The notes under the pieces were generated by a model. It was not told the origin of the DNA, ran no database searches, and saw only the letters and a list, made by a program, of their open reading frames with translations. A program made the position numbers and the translations under genes. 64,000 nucleotides of DNA from Polytrichum commune (Eukaryota; Streptophyta; Polytrichopsida; Polytrichales; Polytrichaceae), in NCBI GenBank assembly GCA_950295325.1, contig OX485808.1, positions 27,424,527 to 27,488,526 on the forward strand, written 5' to 3'. This document shows positions 1-11,349 of the stretch, one piece after another. How positions within the stretch are numbered: position 1 is the first letter of the stretch; each line of letters starts with the position of its first letter.

Positions 1-1
1 A

Positions 2-1190
2 AGAGACTCAACCTCTCAAAGGAGCTCAAGAAGGAAGGAGACTAGGAGCCCCTCCTGGTCTCCAGAGAGTTCACATTTGATGAACTATTCATATGAGGAG
101 GATACGGCAGGACTTGGTGGGACAAGTCCTCATGGTGAAACGACGTTCCCAAAGTTGAGGTGGCCTGCGGACTTAGGCGATGGCTACCTTGATGGAGGTT
201 CTGGTCAGAAAAGTGACGACAATGATGTACATAGCAAAACAATGAACGGGCCCAAACATGAAAGGTTAAAATCCGATGTGGACATCAGCCTGGAAGAGGG
301 TGATGAATCTAATGGAGAAGATACTGGACGCGATGCAATCCAAACAGAATCAGATGGCGAAGAGCTGCCTGTGCTACCCAAGGTTCCAGTGAAGCGGAAG
401 GTGGCGAATCCACCCAAAGTCTCCGAGAGAAGGACCCAAAGAGGCAATGCAAAAAGTACAAGTCCCTCGACAAAGAGACAGAGAACTCCGCAGATGGATG
501 CATCTGTCATCACTCAACTTTCATTTGCCAGGCGGCCTCCCAATAGTGTGAGTGTTCCACCTTCTGGTTGTGACTGTAATGCATAATAGAATTGTCGTCT
601 TCAAAGTTGGCTGAAGTTGACCCTGTAATTAAACGAATGGCAGTGACTTGATATAATTGTGGGTATCGATATTTGTGTCGCAGAGTCCAATCAGAGTCAG
701 AGTAAAGGTTTGGGTTTTGCATCCAAAGTTCGACGGGAAGGTTGTGGCGGAGGCCTACGCCGGAATCAACCACAAGTCTAGGTGCCTAAACGACGAGCAG
801 GATTTATGCAAGAAAGGAGAACAAATGATTAGTGTAATAAGAGTGTTCTACAAAGACACTCCGGTGATGTTCAAGAAGGAAGGGCGCTACCCAAAGCACA
901 TCGCCTTCCTGGACCAAGCAGAGGGACTGCCCAACAGTCCCATATTGTGGGGCGTATGCTACATAATGCAGATTCCGACTATGGAAGAAATAACTCGGTT
1001 GATGGGTAAGCTCACCTCAGCTGTTTGTGGCAGGGCATCCTCCAATGCGGTTGGAGAGGGGCCGAAAGGGAAGAGAACGAACTCACCATCCACCACGACA
1101 GAATCTTTGGAAGCTGCCAAGCCGCGGGATTCTTCGCAATTGAGGAAGAAGACCGAGCAGAACAGACCCCCCAACAAGAAGGGTACCTAA
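2..1190 (+). CDS. TNPA-like transposon protein, 3' part (two exons)
   Basis: These are the last two exons of a CACTA accessory protein gene, open to the window edge. Exon 2-547 ends at donor GTGAGT (548). A 136-bp intron ends in GTCGCAG, and exon 684-1190 ends with TAA. The final exon is exactly 507 bp, the same as in the copy at 7805-7299, and the intron is nearly equal in size (136 against 139 bp). Matching motifs between the copies include MNYSYEEDT, LPKVPVKRK, SVITQL and KVVAEAYAGINHKSRC. The first part is hydrophilic, acidic then basic. The last exon resembles the C-terminal En/Spm TNP1 (Transposase_23-type) module, with a conserved tail ILWGV.YIMQIP. That family match is by pattern only. 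No internal stop is seen in the visible part. Confidence 0.75.
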
Positions 1191-3712
1191 ATGCCAAACA
1201 AAGTGAATGGTAAGAGGAAGGTCCCACCCAATGTCAATTGCAATGTTTGAGTCTTGTAAGTAGTGTTATTTGCAGTAACAGACCCTCACGCGAAGCACAA
1301 GGAGTTGACGGATTTGTCGCCGACAAATTGTAGTGGAACTGATCCAATTCAGCCCTGTATTTGTTGACCCTCAACCCCAATATGCATAATAATTTCGGTT
1401 GTGCAGCTGTGCCCCCTATGTGTAGTAGGAGGTGGAGATTTATTAATTAAGGTGCAGGAAAGCTGTGCGGCCAAATTCAGCATATAAATGTCAACAACAC
1501 GTGATATGTTTACAGGCGACGAGTTCCCCCCACCCCCTCCCCACCATTCATGGATTTTGTTTATTGATAATGTCACTTTTATTACATCACATATTTTATG
1601 TTGGATGATCCCTTGAATGAGTTCATGAGGACACTTGTTTGGATATGAAATGTTGTTACTTGCAAGGTTTAGCCTCACGCCAGCCATGCACGGTATTTGT
1701 GAGAACACCCAGAACTTTGAAGAATAGTATGTAGTGCAGGTGCAGACTATTGTTTATCAACGCATTGTAATTGAGGTGTGCCGCACAGTAAGCTGCTCGG
1801 CATTCCTTGGACACACATGCAAGCTGATATGAATGTGTTGAAAGGACAGGTTGTATTTCACACCTACTCGCAGCGACATATTTAGAGGCATGACTCCGAA
1901 TTTGTCCGGGAATTTTAACGTCCAGGTGGTTTCTTGCAGTACGGGGACGGTGTCGCAATCTGTTTATGAGTCGGTTACCTGGAATTCGTGCGGGATGCAG
2001 ACATTGATGACTGCCCACAGCGAAATTGGACTGCCCTCTGGAGAAGAGCCCCAGCATATGGAGCACAGCAACCCGGTGGAACACATAATGGAAATTGTGG
2101 AATCTTGATTGACAAAGTTGGTGGGAGCGATTGGAATGAGCCTACATTTGGTCACCGTGGAAGGAGACCATCGGACGACGCTGTAACTAGGAGATATGTA
2201 TTTTAGTATGGACATATGTAGGAATTTCCGAGTTCCATGAACTGCATAATTAGATGATGTCAATGCCACAGTTTACATATGGACATGTTTTTGTAGGATG
2301 AAGCAAGAAGTTTGCCTTGGTCTTATGTGGAGTGATATGTGGCTCTGATACTCACAAATGACCACAAAATTGTAGACTTGATGGCAAGGAGGACATATAT
2401 GATTTCAAAACATTCTGGCGTTGAATTGGCAATTTTGAATGATACCCAATTTATGTGGCGAGAGTTCCTTGCTCGTCCTCCATTATATGTGTTGGTTTTC
2501 GTGGAAAGCAACGTATATGCTGCATTTTTTTCACTTTACAATGGTGTAGTTACTGGCATAATGCCCTGCATTCTAATGAGCTAAGAATTGTTGTTATCGG
2601 AGTGTTGCATACATCTTGTACGCTCCGAGTATGAAGCAATCCATGGGCATGCATGAAATGTCTGTGAACATTGGATTGATACAATATTATGTACAGCATT
2701 AAGTGCATTGATCCATTGCCGTATGCATGGGTTTCTCGTTTTTAGTCTGCAACTTCATTTTGAGCAGGTTCCATGTGATGTGTCGGTGTCAGAATCACAT
2801 TTCACACGACACATAGGCAGTAAAACCAACTTTGTACACATCCAAACTCAATTTGCTGAGGTTCCGTTGCCCTTCATTCTACTGAAAGACTAGCCACTCA
2901 AAGGTGTTCTTCTCACTATTGTTCTTTAACCATGTGCATCCGATGTGGAATAAATTCATGTTTGAATCTCTGCTTAGTCGTGACCTCAGACCTATGGCAC
3001 CCTGAACCTGTGCGTTGATGGCTTATTCGTCGGGGCCTCCATTTTTGGAGGTGTCTCCTTAATGTTGCCCACCATTTAGCATCGTGAGTTGAGCTCCAGT
3101 GCAGTTCCCGCCTCCCACTCTCCCGTGGAGAATACTGGCTCCATCAAAGATGACAATAAGTGTCTCCAAGTCCAACCAGCTAATTGTTGGGAACTTTCGG
3201 TCCGTCTTTACTACTTTGAGCCAGTTTGCATATATTCAGCCAAAAAGTCAGCCATTTTTCACTAGGTTCTTGAACGTTCACTGGAAGTTTCTCAAACTCA
3301 TCCGCCTTAAGGTCTTGTGAATGGCGGACAGTACAGTAAGATTGGTACACACTGCGTTGATTTGCACGCATGGTAGAGAAGATTGCATAGGACTGGGCCA
3401 TTTTATGGTACATGACTGCACGATTTACAGCTAAAACCATCAGTACACCAACCACAACACAAGCGAAAAAGTCAAGTCAGTAATTGCATTCCGGTTGCTT
3501 GTTCTCCTTCGATATTCACATCTTGTTCATAATTACAAGAGAGGAAATTAGTATTGGAGCGCGCAGCACTGCGAACACCGATGCATTCAATGAAGGAATG
3601 GCATGTACTCCAAACACGCGTGGAACATATACATGTACACTCGTATTTTCATTCGGCACTCAATGGAAATTGCAAGTGTAGCATGATTTCACGTTTGGCG
3701 CAACACCCCACA
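1191..3712. other. Subterminal non-coding arm of CACTA element 1
   Basis: No protein-like reading frame is recognisable here. The stretch lies between the stop codon of the TNPA-like gene and the terminal inverted repeat, so it is the element's subterminal region. The segment just inside the repeat (about 3640-3712), read on the minus strand, resembles the segment just inside the left repeat of element 2 (about 4128-4200), including a shared TTTCCATTGA and TGCCG. Confidence 0.5.
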
Positions 3713-3781
3713 AAACAGTGGTCAAAAGAACCGCAATAGAAAAACGACTGTGGTTTTTTTTAACCATGTTTTCTACTAGTG
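3713..3781 (-). repeat. CACTA terminal inverted repeat, element 1
   Basis: Read on the minus strand from 3781 inward, this begins CACTAGTAGAAAACATGGTT and then follows the 64-bp terminal repeat of element 2 with several substitutions. It is about 69 bp long and contains the same GGTCAAAAGAACCG block. The next three bases outside (CGA) would be one target duplication copy; its partner is out of the window. Confidence 0.85.
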
Positions 3782-4063
3782 CGAGAAAGGTGGAAACACA
3801 ACATCTTCGCTCCTATCCTCACAATGGGTAGCTTGTGCTGTTCCACAGGTCACACATGATAGGACCTAAGGTCTATTGATTTCCGTGACAGCGGGGCTAA
3901 CATAGGGATGGGACTACCACGCCTACCATCCGCGGTGGGAACCAAACACCAGTCGCGGCAGGTGCATGAGTGTTCTAGACCAGTCCGTTACTGCTGATCG
4001 GTGTGATCCACCTCCAGATCACGGCAAGCGGAAGGCGTAAACCATAACTCTCCCCCTACTATT
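3782..4063. other. 282-bp spacer between two CACTA termini
   Basis: This is host or older-element sequence caught between the outward ends of two oppositely oriented CACTA elements. It has no open reading frame or repeat that I recognise. Its last three bases (ATT, 4061-4063) are the left target-site duplication of element 2. Confidence 0.6.
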
Positions 4064-4127
4064 CACTAGTAGAAAACATGGTAAAAAAGAACCGTAGTCG
4101 TTTTCCCATTACGGTTCTTTTGACCAC
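4064..4127 (+). repeat. Left 64-bp terminal inverted repeat of element 2
   Basis: It begins CACTAGTAGAAAACATGG and ends GACCAC. It is a perfect reverse complement of 25914-25977; homology continues a few bases inward with one mismatch. It contains its own inverted motif (GAACCGTA ... TACGGTTC), so each end can fold. Confidence 0.95.
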
Positions 4128-7100
4128 CTTTTTCCCTCGAGGTCCACCAAACGCCAATTCATGGTACAGTTGGTGTTTCCATTGACTGCCGCGTGGAAAT
4201 TAATAAACATTTCATTCCCACTTTGTTTGAGCGGTCATTGCATGCATGGTCTTCGATCACAACTACATGTACATATATATATAATGCACTCTTTATATTT
4301 CGTCGTCGATATTGAGCGAATACTATATGTATATATATATCAAACCCCGATTGCAGCAGGTATTCCGTCACATTAACGGATCCAAATTATTGTAGGGCCT
4401 GCAGCTCATGCGGCACATATGGTAGATGATTGACATAGCGGTCGATTAAAATTATCTGCAGCTGCAGTCGATCCCGAATCGGTTGGATTGCGCGCATAAA
4501 GGTAGTTAGCCTCCTATTTCTCATTACAGATATCCATCAGGTGGTCGGGTGCAGCACTGACCCGCGTAAAGCATACCGATTGTTCATGGCAACATCATCG
4601 CCGGATCAAGTGACTGCAGTGTTGGGTTATGTGACACACAAATTCATAAGACACAGAAAACTGAGTGCAAGCACACTCAGCTGCGGAGCGGGCGCGGGCT
4701 TGGTTGCCTTCGGAATGCATCCTGTTCAATTTGGATAAATTGATTCATGTGACATCCCTGCATATATATGATATTCATATTTCAGGTTGAGACCATTTGC
4801 TGACATGATGAGGGGAATCATATATTGACACTCTACAGAGTGAGTGGTGGACAGCTCCGGTCATGTGATGTCACGGCATGCAGTCTTTTTCTAGCTATGC
4901 CTGACAGACATGTGCACCAACGTCCTGGCGGTCTTCTGGGACTGAGTGAAGGTCAATTTCTGCATATCTATTCCAGAGACAAACAGTTGGAAATCAAGCC
5001 ACATCCGGAGTCCATTTCCAGTTTTCCACTGCAGGCGGTTCTGGAGTTGGGAGTCGGATGCATATATACTTCCTTTGATGTGTGCCCATAACGGTGAAAA
5101 GGCCGTTTGGCCTTCTGTCTCAAAAAAAAAACATAACGGTGAAAAGGGTGATGACTCTAATACATAGCAGTATCCGTGTTTACCCAGCATTTATTAGCAG
5201 CATGATGGGAGGCCTCATGTTCGATAACATGGGAACCTGAACGCAAACACCAATTCCACAGTCTTCCATTCGGATGAAGCACTTGGTGCATGTGACTTGG
5301 GGAGCTTCAAGATGAAATGCACAGAAATACTACAGAATTGAAATGGCAGACTAGTACACCAATCATTGAGGAAACCTGGATTGCATAAAATAGTCTCTTA
5401 TTATTTGTATTGGCAAACATCGTCAGAGATAATGCCCTCTTTCCACGGCACACTTGGCATAGACAGTTCTAGAAACTCAAGTAAAAACTCCTATCAATGA
5501 CATGGAGCATCAATGCCATGCTCGTCCACAACCCACTACATGGTTTGCTCACTGAAATCTACCATGTACACTGATGAGAATGTACGTAAGAGTCACCTAC
5601 TTTCACGTCTTACAAAAACGTTTCCATATCTGCTATATGGAATTGAAACCACCTATTTAATTGCTTCTTGTAACTTCAGCTTGTTGTCAAAATATAAAAG
5701 CCGTTAACTTTCTGGTCTTCCGAAGGGAAAAATGAAGGATTGTGTTCATGAAAACTGTGTGATGGATGTATGGGGAACCACCAATGTAAGTTGCTCCAAT
5801 TCACTTCAATGATCTCCGAACTCCTTCAACGACCCCGGTACCGCATCCTCATCACTTGTATGCACACTTTTGAAATTAGGTGTGTCGCCCAACACAACTA
5901 TTGCCCATCACACCCATTATGCAACGCATCTCCTACAACCATGCAAGACAAAGTCTGGAGCGTTCAAGATATCCCTTACCGCCCTTAGTGCAGCAACACA
6001 AACTCTATTTAGTGCACAGTACAAAAAACTTCAGAATCCATGACGCTGCTTCTCTATGGAACGGTGAATTCCAAATACAGAATCCATCAAAAAACTCTTA
6101 AAAGACGTTGTCTACCATCAAAACATCAATTCAGCATAATCACACTCATTGTGTCTTCCCCAACTTCATGGGAGGTTTCTTACCGGGGAGACTACAATCC
6201 ACTCTCCAGGGCTGCAAATCCTAAACTAATGTGACGCGCCACCGTGACCTCTTGTTTCTTCCAACATAGCCGCTTAATCATCCTGTACATACACTCGCTT
6301 CCTGCTCATCTCCATATAGTCTGCCAATTTCTGCCAGTGCAAACAAGTCTCCAACATCCCGGTTGACGGGGTCCTGGTCCACACCTGCATCAACTGCCAC
6401 TATTGAACATATTACCCAACTGGTATTTAAATCCATAATTTTTGAGCAACATGCGGTAATTGGAAAACCCAAACGATGGCATCAGGGTTTCGCGACAGAC
6501 GGAATCTACTATACAGCAACTCATGTGAGGCAACAACTGCCAGCAGCAATGTGCATGACTGACAAATCCTTCGCTCGTGCACAGGCCTGAAGTGAGATTA
6601 TGGACAAGAGTAAACTTTCGTCTGACCAGATGTCATTTCCTGCATGTGATAGGGTATTCTGGCACATACCTTCCATTACTGGGTGGGAGGGGGCAACATC
6701 ATAAATCTTCCTCCGTTGAATACAGATGAACCCCTAAGCATATAAATATTGTGAGCAAGCAGAATGTGCTGCAAAGCATACCCAGAATCTAAGGTAAATG
6801 ATAAAGATATAAACCAAAGCATTTGATAGAGTACAACCAAAAGCTATTTAGCAATGGAGCAGCAAGCTTTAAATCTGAAACCAACAGGGGCAGATGGTTT
6901 ATGTAGTTTATTGCCAATTCTTATTTGGATGCATGCTACATGATACCGCTTCTCCATCACTTTCGATTGAATTGCCTGCATTTTAGTACTCTGTCAAGGA
7001 ATCCTCGGACCACATACGACTTTGGTTGCATTGAACTTCGATGGCCTCACTCACAATTCCAAAATGACAGCTCATAACTACACACTTCGATATGCAAACT

Positions 7101-7298
7101 GCAAATGTCAAGAATTCACAGCAAGGCCTTACCTCCAATGCAAGTATCCTACAAATAATCAACAGCCCACACATATACATGCGGCAACATGATTCATCGA
7201 ATGGAGCTGACTTGATACATGGATGGTCAGTATCATATCTTCAACATGACAACTCAAATTGGCATGTTGTGCAAACTTAGCAATCACCTGACATGGGT
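4128..7298. other. Left non-coding arm of CACTA element 2
   Basis: About 3.2 kb between the left terminal repeat and the 3' end of the TNPA-like gene. I see no protein-like frame. Visible features are short TA-rich runs near 4270-4285 and 4325-4342, and a short direct repeat of ACGGTGAAAAGG near 5090 and 5136. In this family such arms hold the subterminal binding sites for the TNPA protein; a clear short motif array was not evident by eye. Confidence 0.5.
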
Positions 7299-10200
7299 TC
7301 ACGGGATGTGCTTGCCATGCAATTTCTTGTTGTCGGTTTTGTTCCTTAGTTGTACGTTGTTGCGCACCTTGCCAGTCTGCATAGACTCAGTTTTCTTGCC
7401 TGCTGCTTCCGGTGTTTTCCTTTGCGTACCTTGAACGATGGCAGTAGACTGAGCCCTCCCACAAACAGCGTTCGTAACATTGCCCATCATGCGAGTTATT
7501 TCCTCCATCGACGGAATCTGCATAATGTAGGGTACACCCCACAATATGGGCGTATTTGGTAGTCCCTCGACTTGATCGAGGAAGGCGACGTGCTGTGGAT
7601 AACGCCCCTCCTTCTTCAACATCACCGGTGTATCCTTGTAGAACACCCTGATGACTGAAATCATTTGCTCCCCCTTCTTGCACAAATCTTGCTCGTCGTT
7701 GATGCACCTCGACTTGTGGTTTATACCAGCGTACGCCTCTGCTACGACCTTCCCTTCGTACTTCGGATGCAACACCCATACCTTCACACGTACTCTGATT
7801 GGATTCTACAACACATAACTTGCAATAAACATGTTAAATCACAACATGACTTTTATTAACTTCATTGTTCGCCTTCCAATAATATGCATATGTCAATTAC
7901 ATACCCCAACACGAAAATCATCCACAAATTGATCAGATACTTACGGAATTTATAGGTCGTCTGCCAAATTCAAGTTGTGTTATTACAGAAACGTCAATCT
8001 GTGGGCACCTCTGCTTCTTCAGTTGTGGACTGTTGCTTTTCGACCTACCTCTTTGAGTCCTCCGCTCAGAGCCCTTGGGTTCACTCATTAATTTCCTTTT
8101 TACTGGGACTTTTGGTAACACATGCAGTTCCTCAACATTTGTGTCTGTCCCATTTGGATGACGTTCAACATCTTCATCGTTGGACTCATCGTCTTCTTCC
8201 TGGCTCGTTTCCTCCTTCAATTTGCTCCTTTCATGCTTCTTGTGTGACTCACTAAAGGGTTCTGCCTCGTTCTGTTCACCCGACTTCCATATCTCTTCTT
8301 CTTCTGGTTCATCCCCTCCATCCTCGGGCCAATTTAATTTTGGAAAGGATGTTTCAAGAGGAGGATTCTTCGAGCCAAGACTCTGGGTATCTTCCTCATA
8401 GCTATAGTTCATTACATGTGAGCTCTCTGGAGATGTCGACGGGCTTCGTTTACCTATCCCTGCTGATATTACTCGTGAGGTTGAGGGTTGTAACTTTTTG
8501 CTATTCTGTTTGACCACCTTTTTCTTTGTTGATTTTAGTATTGCAATAGGGTTGTCATCGGATGAATGGTCCGATGACAAAATCTCCACGGTATGAAAGA
8601 TTTTACCTCTTGCTGCAGTATCCTGGGAAGGACGGCGTTGCTTTGCCTCAGCTCTGGACACAATATTATTGAAGAGGGTACCTACTGACCTGCTTTCTTC
8701 CTTGTGCTCCACACGGTCCAATGTAGTACTCTTCGATCTCAATTCCAAGGGATGGCGTGAGGACCTCCCATTGTCCCTGTCTCTTTTATTCCCTTCCACC
8801 ATGGAGGACTTGCCATGTTCCAGGTGTGACTTCCCTTCTCTGCTGGTTTTGGCCATTACATGGGATTCAGAAGGCCGTCTCAATCCTTTTAGCACCTCCT
8901 GCGTCGTGCGGTTGCTCGGCCTTGCAGCCCTTGGAGACTCTGGTCCGCTATCGTCAGCAACATTTTTATGGCCTTGAGCGGACACGTTCTGCACTAAAGA
9001 GTCACATTCTGAGGTTAAGTTGGAAACAAATTCGTCCACCATAGCATGCAACTTGTTACTAATGTCAAGCATGGGTGGTCGCTCTACGGGGTCGGCCGAA
9101 GATGAAATCTTTGATGTTTGTGATACATGGGATCGGCCGGGCAACGCCGTAACATTGGAGCCATTTTCTTTCAGCTGTCACAAACATTGAACCACAAAAA
9201 ATTGCACATGATGAGCAATATGCACAGCCTGGAATAAGGATATAACATGCATGGATTAACTTTGAAAATGTGCAAGTTTACAATGCCAGGAATGAATTGG
9301 TCTACATAAACATGCCATTAGTAGCAATTAGGAGTGGGAGTGTTTATACCTTTGCCGGGAATGCTCTGTCCTGCACATACAGAGCCTGTTTAACACCATC
9401 AACACCTGCACGGAGGGGTTCCCTCTCCCGGGATACGGTTCTGCCATTCTCCTGCACATAAACATTCGCACACTTCTGGTCAGAATGTCAGACTCTGCAA
9501 TGACCAAGAAACATGAAACTTAATGAAAGCAAGCTAATCAATCTCAGTACATGCAACTGTGATGGACCATAGCAGGGTCCCCCAGGATTGCCAAGTGCTT
9601 TAAGTTATGACAATCAGATTTGAGGGCAAGAAAATGTACTGATGTTCCTTTCTTCAATGCTGCATTTGCCTTGTTCCTTTCACATTCTTTGCTCCCTTCC
9701 GTGGATTTCCAATAATCTACCAATTGCAACCATGCCGCTGAGGCACAATCGTCAGGCTTACCATGGTCACCGTGTAGGATCCAATGACGATGATAGACTG
9801 CTCTATTTCTCTTATATAGACGTTGTAGGAATCCGGCGACCATGCCCTCTGGAAGAGGTTTCTCTAATATAAACTGCCTCTTCACTTCCTCCATGATATC
9901 TTGCATTGTAGACGCATTTTTAACGTCTATATCAGCGTATGGAACGATAGCAAGTGCAGCTAGTTTTAAGGCGTTCAAGAACTGCGCTTTATACTGCACT
10001 ATGTTCCCATTGTTGTCCTGTTGCAACTGGACTTGTGGCACTCTACCCTCCGCAATGGATCTCTTCACTTCCTTTAAATAAGACTTCTCTTCTACCCTAA
10101 GTTGTTTTCTTTGTGAGGACGTATAAGGAGGGGATGACTTACTGGAGTTTGTACTTAACAACATGGGGCTATTGCTTGTATGGGTCATGCGAGTCTGCGA

Positions 10201-11349
10201 AGGAGCGGAGTCATGCTGGTCTGGCAAGGCCCCTCCCCCCGTTGAGGTCTGTGCGCTACCAGTCGCACGATTGGCCTGACGTGTTGGCTTTCCAGTGTCA
10301 GAGTTCTTCTCTACGCAAGAAGGACCACGAACCTCACTCGTATCTCTCCCGACCTGCAATTCTCTCTGGACCCCACAATTACCTTGTGCGGAGGGTGCAC
10401 TAGTCCCCAGCATGACCTGTCCACTTGCATCATCCATAGCCAAACCTTGTCCCCGTGAGCGAGGATGTGAGTGCTCTGGAGGTAATCCCTGGAATTGCTG
10501 GGAGCTGTAGTCGAATTTTCCTTGCATATATCTGGGATGTTGGTTATATGCTGCACCTTGTGGAAGATTCTGCACAGGCAACAACATGTGGCTGGAGGAT
10601 GGCCCTTCGAATTGAATTTCCCTTTGCGGTGCAGGATATGACAATTGGTTGTTGAATGGACTCGATTGTGCAATGGGCGTACCCATACACGGGTTGTACA
10701 GGGAACCGCCTCGAGCACTCATGTTGCCAAAAACTGACTGTGGCGTTTGCCAAGGGATTGTTCGTTGCTGTTGATGGTAGGTGGCCGCATAAGGCATTCC
10801 AAATATCTGCATACAATGAACACTGTCATTCTTGGTTGCGGGTGCTACTTACATCCAAAGCTTGAAATTGCTCCTGGTGTCATTACATTCATGGTTTGTG
10901 GCTTATCGGCACAATGAGGCAAGAATACAGTGGCAGTGCATGTTAGAGCAATGCCTGGCATTAGGGCACGGTCAACATTCAAGCCACCTGAATACCATTG
11001 CCTTTGGAGAAATAAGTCCTTGTCTAATTGGAGACACAATTTGGGTCAGCATTGTACCTGTGTTTCATCGAATCTCTGGGATTGTGACTGCTCGACTCTC
11101 ATTACCTGCAAATGCAAATGCAGAAAATGAGGATTTCACTTGCACAACTTTTCAATGATCCTACACCCTGCAACCTGCGAAGTTCATGATTTGCACACCT
11201 CTGTCCTAGAAAGCCGAGCGTCAATGTTTGATAAACGTGGACAACAATTGGGAGGAGTCATGTACCCCCCGCGTCAAGTCATCCGCAAATTGCGTGCTCC
11301 GCACAACATCATAGTCCCCGAGGTTGACATGCTCGTATTGGTCCGCCAT
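7299..11349 (-). CDS. TNPA-like transposon protein (six exons)
   Basis: Accessory CACTA protein, expected to bind DNA in the element's subterminal arms. Exons as read: 11349-11266 (ATG), 11105-11058, 10806 to about 9544-9640, 9451-9350, 9174-7945, and 7805-7299 (stop). Boundaries are GT-AG and phase 0, but the donor of exon 3 is unresolved. The product is about 1,050-1,070 residues. Exon 3 is Gln/Ser/Pro-rich, then has a Transposase_24-like block containing WLQLVDYWKS and ECERNKANA, the family's W..LV.YW / N K signature. Exon 5 is low-complexity acidic/basic with an RSKS-type tail. Exon 6 resembles the TNP1 (Transposase_23) domain. A diverged copy of exons 5-6 sits at 2-1190. Family assignment is by pattern; the exon structure is well supported by matching frames. 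Confidence 0.8.

Larger units (their letters stand above)
1..3781 (-). mobile_element. Truncated CACTA (En/Spm) transposon, element 1
   Basis: This is the end of a CACTA element that continues beyond the left edge of the window. Its right terminus at 3781 reads ...TTCTACTAGTG, the inverted form of the classic CACTAGTAGAAAA end. It holds the last two exons of a TNPA-like gene (2-1190) that are paralogous to those of the complete element at 4064-25977. It lies in the opposite orientation to that element: in both, the 3' end of the TNPA-like gene points at the same terminus. The terminal repeat differs from element 2 at several positions, so it is an older or diverged relative. The other terminus and target duplication are outside the window. 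Confidence 0.85.

Noticed and set aside
1349..7290. Many 60-140-codon frames in the CACTA arms
   Set aside because: Lengths fit chance, composition is not protein-like, and none is shared between the two related elements.
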